Origin: Desulfobacterales bacterium
GTDB lineage: Bacteria > Desulfobacterota > Desulfobacteria > Desulfobacterales > JAFDCJ01
Direction of reading: 5' to 3'
DNA length: 6,666 nucleotides
Assembly (NCBI GenBank): GCA_029932495.1
Contig: JAOZPY010000151.1
Location: 1 to 6,666, forward strand
Under the pieces are notes generated by a model. That model saw only the letters and a list, made by a program, of their open reading frames with translations, was not told the DNA's origin and searched no databases. Of this stretch, positions 1-5,931 are shown in pieces; position 1 is the stretch's first letter, and each line of letters begins with the position of its first letter. The position numbers were made by a program, and so were the translations under genes.

Positions 1-50
1 CAGGGGACACGCTGCTGCGGTATGGTTTCATACCGGTTGGAAGAAAATAG
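1..50 (+). CDS. Possible 3' end of an upstream gene (partial)
   Basis: In frame 3 the first 50 bases read GDTLLRYGFIPVGRK and then a TAG stop at 48-50. The composition looks protein-like, and the stop leaves a normal-sized gap before the next gene. Fifteen codons are too few to assign a family, and the other two forward frames stay open further by chance, so this is only a guess that a gene enters from the left. A perfect 7-bp stem with a 4-base loop (CGGTATG at 18-24, CATACCG at 29-35) lies inside these codons. It has no T-run behind it and is not a convincing terminator. Confidence 0.25.
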   Translation, partial: GDTLLRYGFIPVGRK

Positions 51-80
51 CATGCCCCGGTCAATTCACACCTTGGACTT

Positions 81-95
81 TGTTGACCGTCGACA
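81..95. promoter_or_regulatory. Near-palindrome, possible operator
   Basis: TGTTGAC, one base, then GTCGACA form a 15-bp dyad with a single mismatch, in the gap upstream of the Nudix gene. It could be a regulator binding site or chance. No regulator gene lies nearby to pair it with. Confidence 0.2.
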
Positions 96-159
96 GCGCC
101 CTAAATGGACACAAAAAGCGAGATCAAAGTGCATATTACGCTGGTCTTAACGCAGCTGA

Positions 160-188
160 TTGAAAAATTAAAAATAGAAACTAACTAT
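160..188 (+). promoter_or_regulatory. Weak candidate promoter for the Nudix/J-protein operon
   Basis: TTGAAA at 160-165 is a fair -35 element in an AT-rich stretch (160-200). A -10 about 17 bp further on is poor (AACTAT at 183-188). A start from here would fall just before the ATG at 201, giving an almost leaderless message. That would fit the lack of a Shine-Dalgarno sequence before that ATG. Weak evidence. Confidence 0.25.
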
Positions 189-200
189 TGGATATTTATC

Positions 201-794
201 ATGAAAATTACTAACGTCCGCAAACTGACGGATTTAAAATGGATCAACCTGTTTGAGGTTCAATGGGTTGACAAAAACGGCCGCCCGCGGTGGTGGCAGG
301 TCACTTCCCGGGCAAAAGAGCCCAAATGCATCCGCGGCGGCTTTGAAACACCCGATGCCGTGGTGATCGTGCCGTTTCACGTCGCAAAGCACAGGCTTGT
401 TATCATCAGGGAGTACCGGGTGGCGCTGGCGGGTGTGGAATACGGCCTGCCGGCCGGTCTGATCGATGAGGGCGAAACCATCGAGCAGGCCACCTGCCGG
501 GAGTTGAAAGAGGAAACCGGGCTGGAGGTCACCCGTGTTGTCAGCAGCAGTCCGCCGATCTACTCTTCGGCGGGCATGACCGACGAATCGGTTTCCATGG
601 TCCATGTCGAATGCGACGGCACGCCTACCGCGGCTTTTACCGAGGGTTCCGAGTCCATCGAAGTTGAACTTGTCTCGACAGCCCGGGCAGCCCGGCTGTG
701 CGGCAACCCGGATTTAAAATTTGACGCCAAGGCCTGGCTGGTACTTTCCAGTTTCGCCGCCAGCGGCACACTCAACTTAGGCAGGCAGCCATGA
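201..794 (+). CDS. Nudix hydrolase, ADP-ribose pyrophosphatase-like
   Basis: 197-residue Nudix-family enzyme. These hydrolyse nucleoside diphosphates linked to another group, using Mg2+ or Mn2+. The Nudix box is complete: G86, E92, R100-E101-L102, E104-E105, G107-L108. The preceding LPAG (83-86) and the REYR motif (70-73) point to the ADP-ribose/ADP-sugar pyrophosphatase branch. SSAG-MTDE at 122-129 takes the place of the SPG-type motif after the box that is typical of that branch, so the substrate is uncertain. The frame is open back to an ATG at 105, but the ATG at 201 is preferred: residues 1-20 from there (KWINLFEV) match usual family starts, and the 32 extra residues look unlike a protein domain. 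No clear ribosome binding site precedes 201. The stop overlaps the ATG of the J-protein gene (ATGA), so the two are probably translationally coupled. It could be housekeeping removal of ADP-ribose. Confidence 0.9.
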   Translation: MKITNVRKLTDLKWINLFEVQWVDKNGRPRWWQVTSRAKEPKCIRGGFETPDAVVIVPFHVAKHRLVIIREYRVALAGVEYGLPAGLIDEGETIEQATCRELKEETGLEVTRVVSSSPPIYSSAGMTDESVSMVHVECDGTPTAAFTEGSESIEVELVSTARAARLCGNPDLKFDAKAWLVLSSFAASGTLNLGRQP

Positions 795-1600
795 CACAGG
801 CCGATTACTACCAAGTGCTGGGCATCGCACCGGATGCCACCGTAACCCGGATCAAGGAGGCTTACCGCCAGCAGGCCTTCCAGTATCACCCGGATCGCAA
901 CCGCGGCAACCCGTCAGCAGCCGAGCAGATGAAACTGGTCAATGAAGCCTATGCGGTGCTTTCAAATCCGACCAAAAAGCGTGAATACGACATGTTGCGC
1001 AATCAATTCGGCGCGTCAGCCTATTCGCAGTTCAGAAAAAACTATTCGGAGCAGGACATTTTCAGCGGGTCGGACATCAATCACATCTTTGAGGAAATGG
1101 CCCGTTCATTCGGGGTGCGGGGGTTTAACGAAATTTTCAAGGAATTTTACGGTCAGCAGTACCGGCAGTTTGAATTCAAAAAATCGGGAATTTCAGGACG
1201 GGGCTATGTTTTCGGCGGCCATTTCAAACCTGGCAGCCAACCGGGGCCGCAAAGTCTGCCCCACGGAAGTCTTGGAAAAATATCCCGCTTTTTGCTGGAA
1301 AAAATAAGCGGCGTTGCGTTGCCTAAAGACGGGGCCGATATCCATGGCCATCTTTACCTGGATCCGCAGCTTTCCCGCAATGGCGGGCCCTATGCCTATT
1401 ACCTGCGCCAGAAATCCAAAAAGCTGATTGTCAAAATCCCGCCCGGCATCCGGGAGGGTCAGATCATCCGGCTTGCCTCAATGGGCAAAGAAGGCAAAGA
1501 CGGCGGACGGCCCGGCGATCTGCTTTTGCGGGTTCACATTAAAACGCCATTGCTCAAGTCCATTAAAAATATTCTTAAGGGCCACCGGGGCCGTTCGTAA
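791..1600 (+). CDS. J-domain protein (CbpA/DnaJ-like, no zinc finger, single C-terminal domain)
   Basis: 269-residue cytosolic co-chaperone that should stimulate the ATPase of an Hsp70 (DnaK). The J domain is at about residues 5-68, with the essential HPD motif at 33-35. Residues 75-180 form an unusual linker rich in aromatic residues, glycine and charge (EQDIFSGSDINHIFEEM), not a plain G/F region. Residues 182-252 match the first DnaJ C-terminal substrate-binding domain (KLIVKIPPGIREGQIIRL, then GRPGDLLLRVHI). There is no CXXCXGXG zinc finger, and the protein ends at 269 without the second C-terminal and dimerisation region of CbpA or DnaJ (about 300-380 residues), so it may act as a monomer. 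The start at 791 overlaps the Nudix stop and has a weak AGG at 783-785. No dnaK or grpE is in view. It converges on the next gene with 8 bp between stops. Confidence 0.9.
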   Translation: MTQADYYQVLGIAPDATVTRIKEAYRQQAFQYHPDRNRGNPSAAEQMKLVNEAYAVLSNPTKKREYDMLRNQFGASAYSQFRKNYSEQDIFSGSDINHIFEEMARSFGVRGFNEIFKEFYGQQYRQFEFKKSGISGRGYVFGGHFKPGSQPGPQSLPHGSLGKISRFLLEKISGVALPKDGADIHGHLYLDPQLSRNGGPYAYYLRQKSKKLIVKIPPGIREGQIIRLASMGKEGKDGGRPGDLLLRVHIKTPLLKSIKNILKGHRGRS

Positions 1601-1608
1601 AAGACTCA

Positions 1609-4260
1609 TCAGACAAGTTGATGCAGTTTCTGCACCAGGTCATCAAACTCATCACCGCTGAAGCAGTATTGCATATCGACAAAACCACCGCGAAAAGCGC
1701 TGACCTCCTCTTTGACATCCGCATTGCTTAAAATGACATCGGCCATCAACTGCGCCAGTCGCTCAAACTCGGCCGGCCCCATGCCGAAGCGCGTCATCTC
1801 CTGGACCCCGGTCCGCAGGGACCCGGCGGCCGTAAAGCCCTCCTCCTCCGGAGCCGCCTGGTAGTTGAGAATAATATTGTTGTTTTCCAGACGCCGGGCG
1901 ATTTCCGGGCCGCTGGCATAACCCACATTGATAATCACCTGGTGGGTTTCGGTATAGCCAATCTGCGGATCGCCGGCTACGTCCAGGCCACAGTCCTTCA
2001 ACGCACGGGCAAAAGCCCGGGCATTGGCCAGCACGTTTTGCTGATATTCATCTTTAAAATAATTCATTTCATAGGCGGCCAGCAGCAGCCCCAACAGGGT
2101 ACCCAAGTGGTGATTGCTCATGCTGCCGGGAAAGGCACGGCGCTGAATGGCTTCCCATAACTCATAGTGCGCATCTTCCGGACTGCAGTCAACCGCGATG
2201 ATGCCGCGCTGGGTGCCAAAATAGGTTTTATGGGTGGAGCCGGTCACAATATCAGCTCCTTCCTTGAAGGGTTGCTGGAAATACGGTCCGACCAGTCCCA
2301 GCACGTGAGCCATGTCGTACATCAGCATACAGTCCAGCGACAGTTCATCGATAGCGGCCCGTATTTCGCTCACCGGCTCCCGGTGAATGACCATGCTCTT
2401 GCCCAGAATGATCAGCTCGGGCCGGTGTTCGGCCATCAATTCCCGGGTGGCGCCTACATCAATTTTGTACGGATTATCAGCCAGCACCGGGAAGTTGACC
2501 ACCGCCGGCTTCTCCCACTGGGGATCGCGCATGACGAAATCGCGCAAAGCGCCCATGGGTTGAGCGCTCAAGTGCCCTCCCTTGATGATATGATTGTTCA
2601 TGGCCTTGCGGATGCGGCGCTGTTCACTTTTGCGGTCCACCCGATTCAGATAGTCTACCATGGCGCTGAAAACCGCCGTATTGGCCATCTGCCCCGAAAT
2701 TACCCGGGCTTCCACCTCGCGGCATTCGAGAAATTTCTCAAATTCGCAGCTCAGCAGGTGCTCGACTTCCCCGATAAAATCCGTGCCCTGGTAATAAAAA
2801 ACATCGGCTTCCTTAAAAGCCTTGACCGGTTTGTGCTCCGCATAGCGGCCGGCCGGATCCATAATGGACAGCAGCCGGACCAGAGGTGAAGGGGTTTGTT
2901 CGGAAGGAATCAGGTTGATGCAGTGCTGCTGGCGCCAGATCGTGTTGGCGGCCGCCTTTTGCACCAGGGCGTGAACATTGTCGGCCGCCTGTTGTCCGGC
3001 ACAAACCGTTTTTTTCTCCTCCCGCAGCTGCGCGGCGGTAATCGGCCAGCAATACGGCGGTGCCTCGTTGCGTATGAAGTAAGGAACGATCACCGCATCT
3101 ACTTTTTTCCCCCGGATGTCAATCTGCAGGATATCACCTTCAACCAGATCACTGTCTACCAGGGCCAGGCCGATGGCTCTCATCTTGCGCTCTTTTCCCG
3201 GCCGGGATGAAAGTCCGACTCCTTCCGTCTGCCAGTAAGGTACCATGGTACCACTGGTGACATAACCAACGCTCCTGCCGCCTCGGTAGACCCCGGCGGT
3301 GGCCCGTGCAATGCCCTTGCCCAGCAGTTCAAAGGGCTGGATCAGCCGGGGAAGATTCGCCCGCAGGGAATAATTGCGATCAGCAATTCTTTTAAAGGCT
3401 TCAAACTGTCGGGACAGGGGTTGACGGCCGACAAATTCTCCTTTAAGAGGCGAAAAACTGACGGCAAAGCGGGCCAAGTTGCAGGCAAAAATTGGGATGG
3501 ATCGGCCATCGGCATCCAATCCCAGTTCATGGCCATAAAGCGGCAGCCCGGCTTCAAGGCGCAGGGTGTCCCGCGCCCCCAACCCAACGGGCATCGCGCC
3601 CCTATCCAGCAGCAGATCCCATATCATGAGAGCATCCGGACGCTCAATGAACAGTTCGAAGCAAATCGGCTCACCCGTATAGCCGGTACGGGCGATCAGG
3701 ACCCGACAACCATTAATGATAACCGTACCCAGGGCGTTTCGAAGTGGTTCAGGCAGGCTGCCGGAATCAATGAGACCCAGCACAATCTCCTTTGACTTTG
3801 GTCCCTGAAGACTCACCATGGCCAACGCCTCTGTGCGATCAGCCAGGTTCACGGGTGCGAAACGGTCCGCAAAAGCCGCCAGGTGCCGCCAGTCCTTGTC
3901 ACGGTTGGAGGCATTGACCACCAGCAGGTATTCGTTCTCGATAAAACGATACAGATAGGCATCGTCAATGGCCCCTCCGCTTTCATCAGCGATCATGGTG
4001 TACTGGCTCTCTCCCACCTCAATGGCCGCCGCATTGTTGGTCAGCACATGCTGCAAAAAGTCAAGCGCCCCTTCGCCGCTGATAATAAACCGACCCATGT
4101 GGGAAACATCAAAAACCCCGGCCTGACTGCGGGTGGCCAGATGTTCCTGAACGATACCGGATTCATATTGTACCGGCATGTCCCAGCCGCCGAAATCCAC
4201 CATTCTGGCCCCCAGCCCGACATGCTTGTCATAAAACACAGTTTTAAGCAGCTGTTTCAT
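1609..4260 (-). CDS. Fused glycine cleavage T-protein / serine hydroxymethyltransferase
   Basis: One 883-residue chain. Residues 1 to ~394 are GcvT, the folate aminomethyltransferase that frees NH3 and 5,10-methylene-THF from aminomethyl-lipoyl H-protein. Seen: LGARMVDFGGWDMPVQY (16-32), folate-site aspartates D99-D100, RTGYTGE (191-197), GLGARDTLRLEAG (226-238), and a C-terminal barrel with TSGT (335-338). After a ~35-residue linker, residues ~430-883 are a PLP-dependent SHMT (glycine + methylene-THF to serine): LIPSEQ (450-455), RYAE (472-475), HIS563, D649/H652, GSTHKT with PLP-lysine K678, NHHL (716-719), R816. FPGSMSNHHL, ETHQVII and NNIILN resemble archaeal SHMT. About seven extra residues lie between RYAE and FYYQG. 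There is no Met between residues 360 and 467, so SHMT cannot start alone from ATG. The ATG at 4260 is chosen over ATG 4269 and TTG 4290 because AAAAGGGGG (4270-4278) sits 9 bases before it. No gcvH or gcvP is in view. Confidence 0.95.
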   Translation of the reverse strand: MKQLLKTVFYDKHVGLGARMVDFGGWDMPVQYESGIVQEHLATRSQAGVFDVSHMGRFIISGEGALDFLQHVLTNNAAAIEVGESQYTMIADESGGAIDDAYLYRFIENEYLLVVNASNRDKDWRHLAAFADRFAPVNLADRTEALAMVSLQGPKSKEIVLGLIDSGSLPEPLRNALGTVIINGCRVLIARTGYTGEPICFELFIERPDALMIWDLLLDRGAMPVGLGARDTLRLEAGLPLYGHELGLDADGRSIPIFACNLARFAVSFSPLKGEFVGRQPLSRQFEAFKRIADRNYSLRANLPRLIQPFELLGKGIARATAGVYRGGRSVGYVTSGTMVPYWQTEGVGLSSRPGKERKMRAIGLALVDSDLVEGDILQIDIRGKKVDAVIVPYFIRNEAPPYCWPITAAQLREEKKTVCAGQQAADNVHALVQKAAANTIWRQQHCINLIPSEQTPSPLVRLLSIMDPAGRYAEHKPVKAFKEADVFYYQGTDFIGEVEHLLSCEFEKFLECREVEARVISGQMANTAVFSAMVDYLNRVDRKSEQRRIRKAMNNHIIKGGHLSAQPMGALRDFVMRDPQWEKPAVVNFPVLADNPYKIDVGATRELMAEHRPELIILGKSMVIHREPVSEIRAAIDELSLDCMLMYDMAHVLGLVGPYFQQPFKEGADIVTGSTHKTYFGTQRGIIAVDCSPEDAHYELWEAIQRRAFPGSMSNHHLGTLLGLLLAAYEMNYFKDEYQQNVLANARAFARALKDCGLDVAGDPQIGYTETHQVIINVGYASGPEIARRLENNNIILNYQAAPEEEGFTAAGSLRTGVQEMTRFGMGPAEFERLAQLMADVILSNADVKEEVSAFRGGFVDMQYCFSGDEFDDLVQKLHQLV

Positions 4261-4269
4261 TGGTTTCAT

Positions 4270-4278
4270 CCCCCTTTT
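4270..4278 (-). promoter_or_regulatory. Ribosome binding site deciding the start of the GcvT-SHMT gene
   Basis: On the minus strand AAAAGGGGG lies 9 bases before the ATG at 4260 and directly abuts the alternative ATG at 4269. The spacing therefore favours 4260. The resulting N-terminus (MKQLLKTVFYDKHVGLGARM) also matches usual T-protein starts. Confidence 0.65.
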
Positions 4279-4371
4279 ACGGTAAGTCAACGGCCATCAC
4301 AGCCTGTGGGTGGAATGGAAGGCAAGAAACGAATTGTCACCCATGCAATCCATCCGGTTTGTCTGGCAAGA

Positions 4372-4400
4372 ATCATAAAGAAAAGCAACGGCAGTGTCAA
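4372..4400 (-). promoter_or_regulatory. Sigma-70 promoter for the GcvT-SHMT gene
   Basis: On the minus strand there is a perfect -35 TTGACA (4400-4395), a 17-bp spacer and -10 TATGAT (4377-4372), one base from consensus. Transcription should start near 4365, giving a leader of about 105 nt before the ATG at 4260. The leader can pair GGGTG with CACCC across about 25 bases. I looked for glycine and tetrahydrofolate riboswitch signatures and saw none. Confidence 0.7.
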
Positions 4401-4426
4401 TTGGTTGTTCCCATGATGTTGCACGG

Positions 4427-4449
4427 AAAAAAAAGAAAGAAAAAAATAA
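4427..4449. promoter_or_regulatory. A-rich tract between divergent promoters (possible UP element)
   Basis: A run of almost pure A with two single G interruptions and one T lies just upstream of the rightward -35 box. Such tracts act as UP elements that contact the RNA polymerase alpha subunit, or as bent DNA. The role here is inferred from position only. Confidence 0.4.
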
Positions 4450-4451
4450 TA

Positions 4452-4480
4452 TTGACACTCTCCTTGTAAGCTATTAAAAT
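4452..4480 (+). promoter_or_regulatory. Sigma-70 promoter for the PilZ/DUF4124 operon
   Basis: TTGACA at 4452-4457, a 17-bp spacer and TAAAAT at 4475-4480. This is a perfect -35 and a one-mismatch -10. The start should fall near 4487, leaving an untranslated leader of about 107 nt before the ATG at 4594. The leader shows no cyclic di-GMP riboswitch consensus that I can recognise. Confidence 0.75.
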
Positions 4481-4593
4481 TTTATTAAAAACCAAGCATG
4501 CATGACCTTATCGTAATTGCCGCCGCTTTTCGATGAGGTTTTGAAGTTACAGCCATCAACTGCTGAAACGCAACAAGGCACAAGGAGTCTGGC

Positions 4594-5145
4594 ATGACAT
4601 CCCCGGACCCGGAACTCGGCAAATTCGGCACTACAGCGCGTCTGTTCAGGCTGGTCAATGCCATGCCCAAAGATCAGCAGTTGATTTTGCTCAAGCAGCT
4701 GGTCGGCAATGATGTCAGCAACCAGCTGTACAAATTGATCGTTGAAATGACCGAAGAACAGCAAATTATTCTGCTGGAGCACATGGGCCGGCAGCCGGAG
4801 GTCGAACTTCCGATCCACACTATAAACCTGGAAGAAACCGGGGCCTCCATGCGGGAAAATCCCCGCAAACCCTGCCTGATCAATGCCAGCTACCGCATTC
4901 ATGACCGCAACTATCAAAGCTATATCCTGGACATCAGCATCGGGGGAGTATTTATCGAAACTGATGAACGGGTCCCCCTGGGAAGGCAAATGCTGCTGAA
5001 ATTTTCTTTGCCCAATCAGAAACAGCCATTTAGCTTTGCCGGCAAAATTGCATGGAGCGGACCCAAGGGATTCGGTGTGAGATTCGATAAAATTTCTCCA
5101 TTGCAAATGCAAGCGTTAAGGTCGTTTATTGAACAAAATGATTAG
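4594..5145 (+). CDS. PilZ-domain protein (cyclic di-GMP receptor) with N-terminal helical repeat
   Basis: 183-residue soluble protein without a signal peptide. Residues ~85-180 are a PilZ domain, which binds the second messenger cyclic di-GMP. Both binding motifs are intact: RxxxR at R87-R91 (RENPR) and DxSxxG at D113-S115-G118 (DISIGG). The domain ends with the usual GFGVRF strand (159-164). Residues 1-70 are predicted helical and contain two similar segments, MPKDQQLILLKQL (24-36) and MTEEQQIILLEHM (52-64), a likely internal duplication that may mediate oligomerisation or partner contact. The start is supported by AAGGAG at 4582-4587, 6 bases before ATG. It is the first gene of a pair with the DUF4124 gene. 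The output (motility, exopolysaccharide or other) cannot be told from sequence. It is not YcgR, which has a longer N-terminal YcgR/PilZN domain. Confidence 0.93.
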   Translation: MTSPDPELGKFGTTARLFRLVNAMPKDQQLILLKQLVGNDVSNQLYKLIVEMTEEQQIILLEHMGRQPEVELPIHTINLEETGASMRENPRKPCLINASYRIHDRNYQSYILDISIGGVFIETDERVPLGRQMLLKFSLPNQKQPFSFAGKIAWSGPKGFGVRFDKISPLQMQALRSFIEQND

Positions 5146-5155
5146 AAGAGGACTC

Positions 5156-5695
5156 ATGAAAACAGCCATTATTTTATTCCTGCTCATTTTCAACCTGTTG
5201 TGGGTCTGCCCTGCCGGCGCCAAGATATATACCTGGACTGATGCAAGCGGCATCAAGCATTTCAGCAATGAACCCCCTGCCGATGAAGACGACATTCAAG
5301 TCCTAGGACCCGAATACCAGCATGATGAAGCGGCAGATAAAAAGCGTATCGAATCCGAACAGGAGGACACGCAAAAGCTCATCCAGGAAATAGATGAAAG
5401 CTACGAGAAAGAACAGCAGGAGAAAAAACGCCAGGAGGAGGCGGCTGAACGCAATCGCCCACCGACAAAAGAAGAAAAAATCAACGCTGAAAGGCAAAGG
5501 CTGGAGGCCATCATCAGGGAGCTTGAAGCCAAACCCCTGGAATATTTCGGCTCCCAGAGAAACAAAATCAGGCGTCTGGGCTACTACCGTTACCGGCTGG
5601 AGGCCCTGATGGATGACCCGGATAAATATTTCAGCAATCCACCTAAGTTTGAGGGCAATGTCAAACCCAGTCCTGAGGAGAATACGGACCAATAA
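5156..5695 (+). CDS. Secreted DUF4124-domain protein with charged coiled coil
   Basis: 179-residue exported protein of unknown function. Residues 1-22 are a signal peptide (hydrophobic core IILFLLIFNLLWV, probable signal peptidase I site AGA|K after residue 22). Residues 23-41 (KIYTWTDASGIKHFSNEPP) are the signature of DUF4124. Residues ~58-125 are very rich in E, K, Q and R and should form a long helix or coiled coil. The tail has LGYYRYRLEALMDD (141-154). The ATG at 5156 is chosen over the TTG at 5129 and ATG at 5138 because it starts directly at the signal peptide and follows AAGAGGA (5146-5152), although that spacing is short. It lies 10 bp behind the PilZ stop, so it is co-transcribed and probably coupled. 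A periplasmic or envelope role is inferred. Confidence 0.88.
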   Translation: MKTAIILFLLIFNLLWVCPAGAKIYTWTDASGIKHFSNEPPADEDDIQVLGPEYQHDEAADKKRIESEQEDTQKLIQEIDESYEKEQQEKKRQEEAAERNRPPTKEEKINAERQRLEAIIRELEAKPLEYFGSQRNKIRRLGYYRYRLEALMDDPDKYFSNPPKFEGNVKPSPEENTDQ

Positions 5696-5720
5696 CCGGT
5701 GATGGGCCAGCAGGTTTTAC

Positions 5721-5750
5721 TTGCATTTTTAATCAAATCTGTTGTAGAAT
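5721..5750 (+). promoter_or_regulatory. Candidate sigma-70 promoter of a short transcript
   Basis: TTGCAT at 5721-5726, an 18-bp spacer and TAGAAT at 5745-5750, in an AT-rich patch 25 bp after the DUF4124 stop. A start near 5757 would precede two hairpins and a terminator. It could alternatively be a promoter for the DUF2914 gene with an attenuator in its leader. Confidence 0.4.
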
Positions 5751-5756
5751 AATATC

Positions 5757-5833
5757 AGGATATCGGGTTGCGCCTCCGGCGTAAACCGACCACGGGGGAA
5801 AAAGGGGGACAAGGCTGTTTTTGTCCCCTTTTT
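5757..5833 (+). ncRNA. Candidate small RNA (~77 nt) or terminator/attenuator module
   Basis: Between a plausible promoter and a strong terminator sits a compact two-hairpin unit. Hairpin 1 pairs 5763-5774 with 5778-5789: 12 positions, one G-A mismatch, one G-U pair, 3-base loop TCC. A purine-rich single-stranded linker (5790-5804, GGGGGAAAAA) precedes hairpin 2, which is the intrinsic terminator. No reading frame or known RNA family was recognised. The layout is typical of bacterial small RNAs, but the same bases could be only the end of the PilZ operon transcript. Confidence 0.35.
5805..5833 (+). terminator. Rho-independent terminator
   Basis: GGGGACAA (5805-5812) pairs perfectly with TTGTCCCC (5821-5828) around an 8-base loop, followed by five T (5829-5833). 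AAAAA at 5799-5803 on the left extends the stem and could make it work in both directions. It would end the PilZ/DUF4124 message, the candidate small RNA, or both. Confidence 0.8.
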
Positions 5834-5852
5834 ATGTCGCCCGGTCGGTCCT

Positions 5853-5875
5853 GCACGGCAACTTCCCGTCCGTGC
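5853..5875 (+). other. Stem-loop in the leader of the DUF2914 gene
   Basis: GCACGG (5853-5858) pairs with CCGTGC (5870-5875) around an 11-base loop, between the terminator and the DUF2914 ribosome binding site. Function unknown. No clear promoter was found in 5834-5931, so the gene may depend on read-through or on a promoter I cannot see. Confidence 0.3.
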
Positions 5876-5931
5876 GGAATGGGGAGGCCCTTAAGATTAA
5901 ACGGGTATTTTTCCAAATCAGGAGGAGCTTT

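Noticed and set aside
105..200. Upstream extension of the Nudix gene from ATG 105
   Set aside because: The extra 32 residues do not resemble the family N-terminus, and the homologous region begins near the ATG at 201.
2167..2889. 240-codon open frame on the + strand
   Set aside because: Lies fully antisense to the SHMT domain, no ribosome site, and the translation has no recognisable domain. The minus-strand gene has clear family motifs throughout.
2973..3080. Possible artefactual join between gcvT and glyA
   Set aside because: The linker is continuous and in frame with normal codon use, and no Met codon is available to start a separate SHMT. An assembly error cannot be fully excluded from sequence alone.
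4261..4290. TTG start at 4290 or ATG at 4269 for the fusion gene
   Set aside because: The G-rich ribosome site overlaps or abuts these starts. Only the ATG at 4260 has workable spacing, and it matches the usual T-protein N-terminus.
4261..4371. Glycine or THF riboswitch in the leader of the fusion gene
   Set aside because: Expected by gene function, but none of the conserved core motifs of either class could be seen.
3883..4416. 177-codon open frame on the + strand
   Set aside because: Antisense to the T-protein domain and runs through the leader and promoter of that gene. No recognisable protein.
4474..5112. 212-codon open frame on the - strand
   Set aside because: Antisense to the PilZ gene, whose motifs are intact and which has a good promoter and ribosome site.
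5821..5931. Longer version of the DUF2914 protein starting near 5821
   Set aside because: It would begin inside the terminator, has no ribosome site, and would bury the clear signal peptide that starts at 5932.
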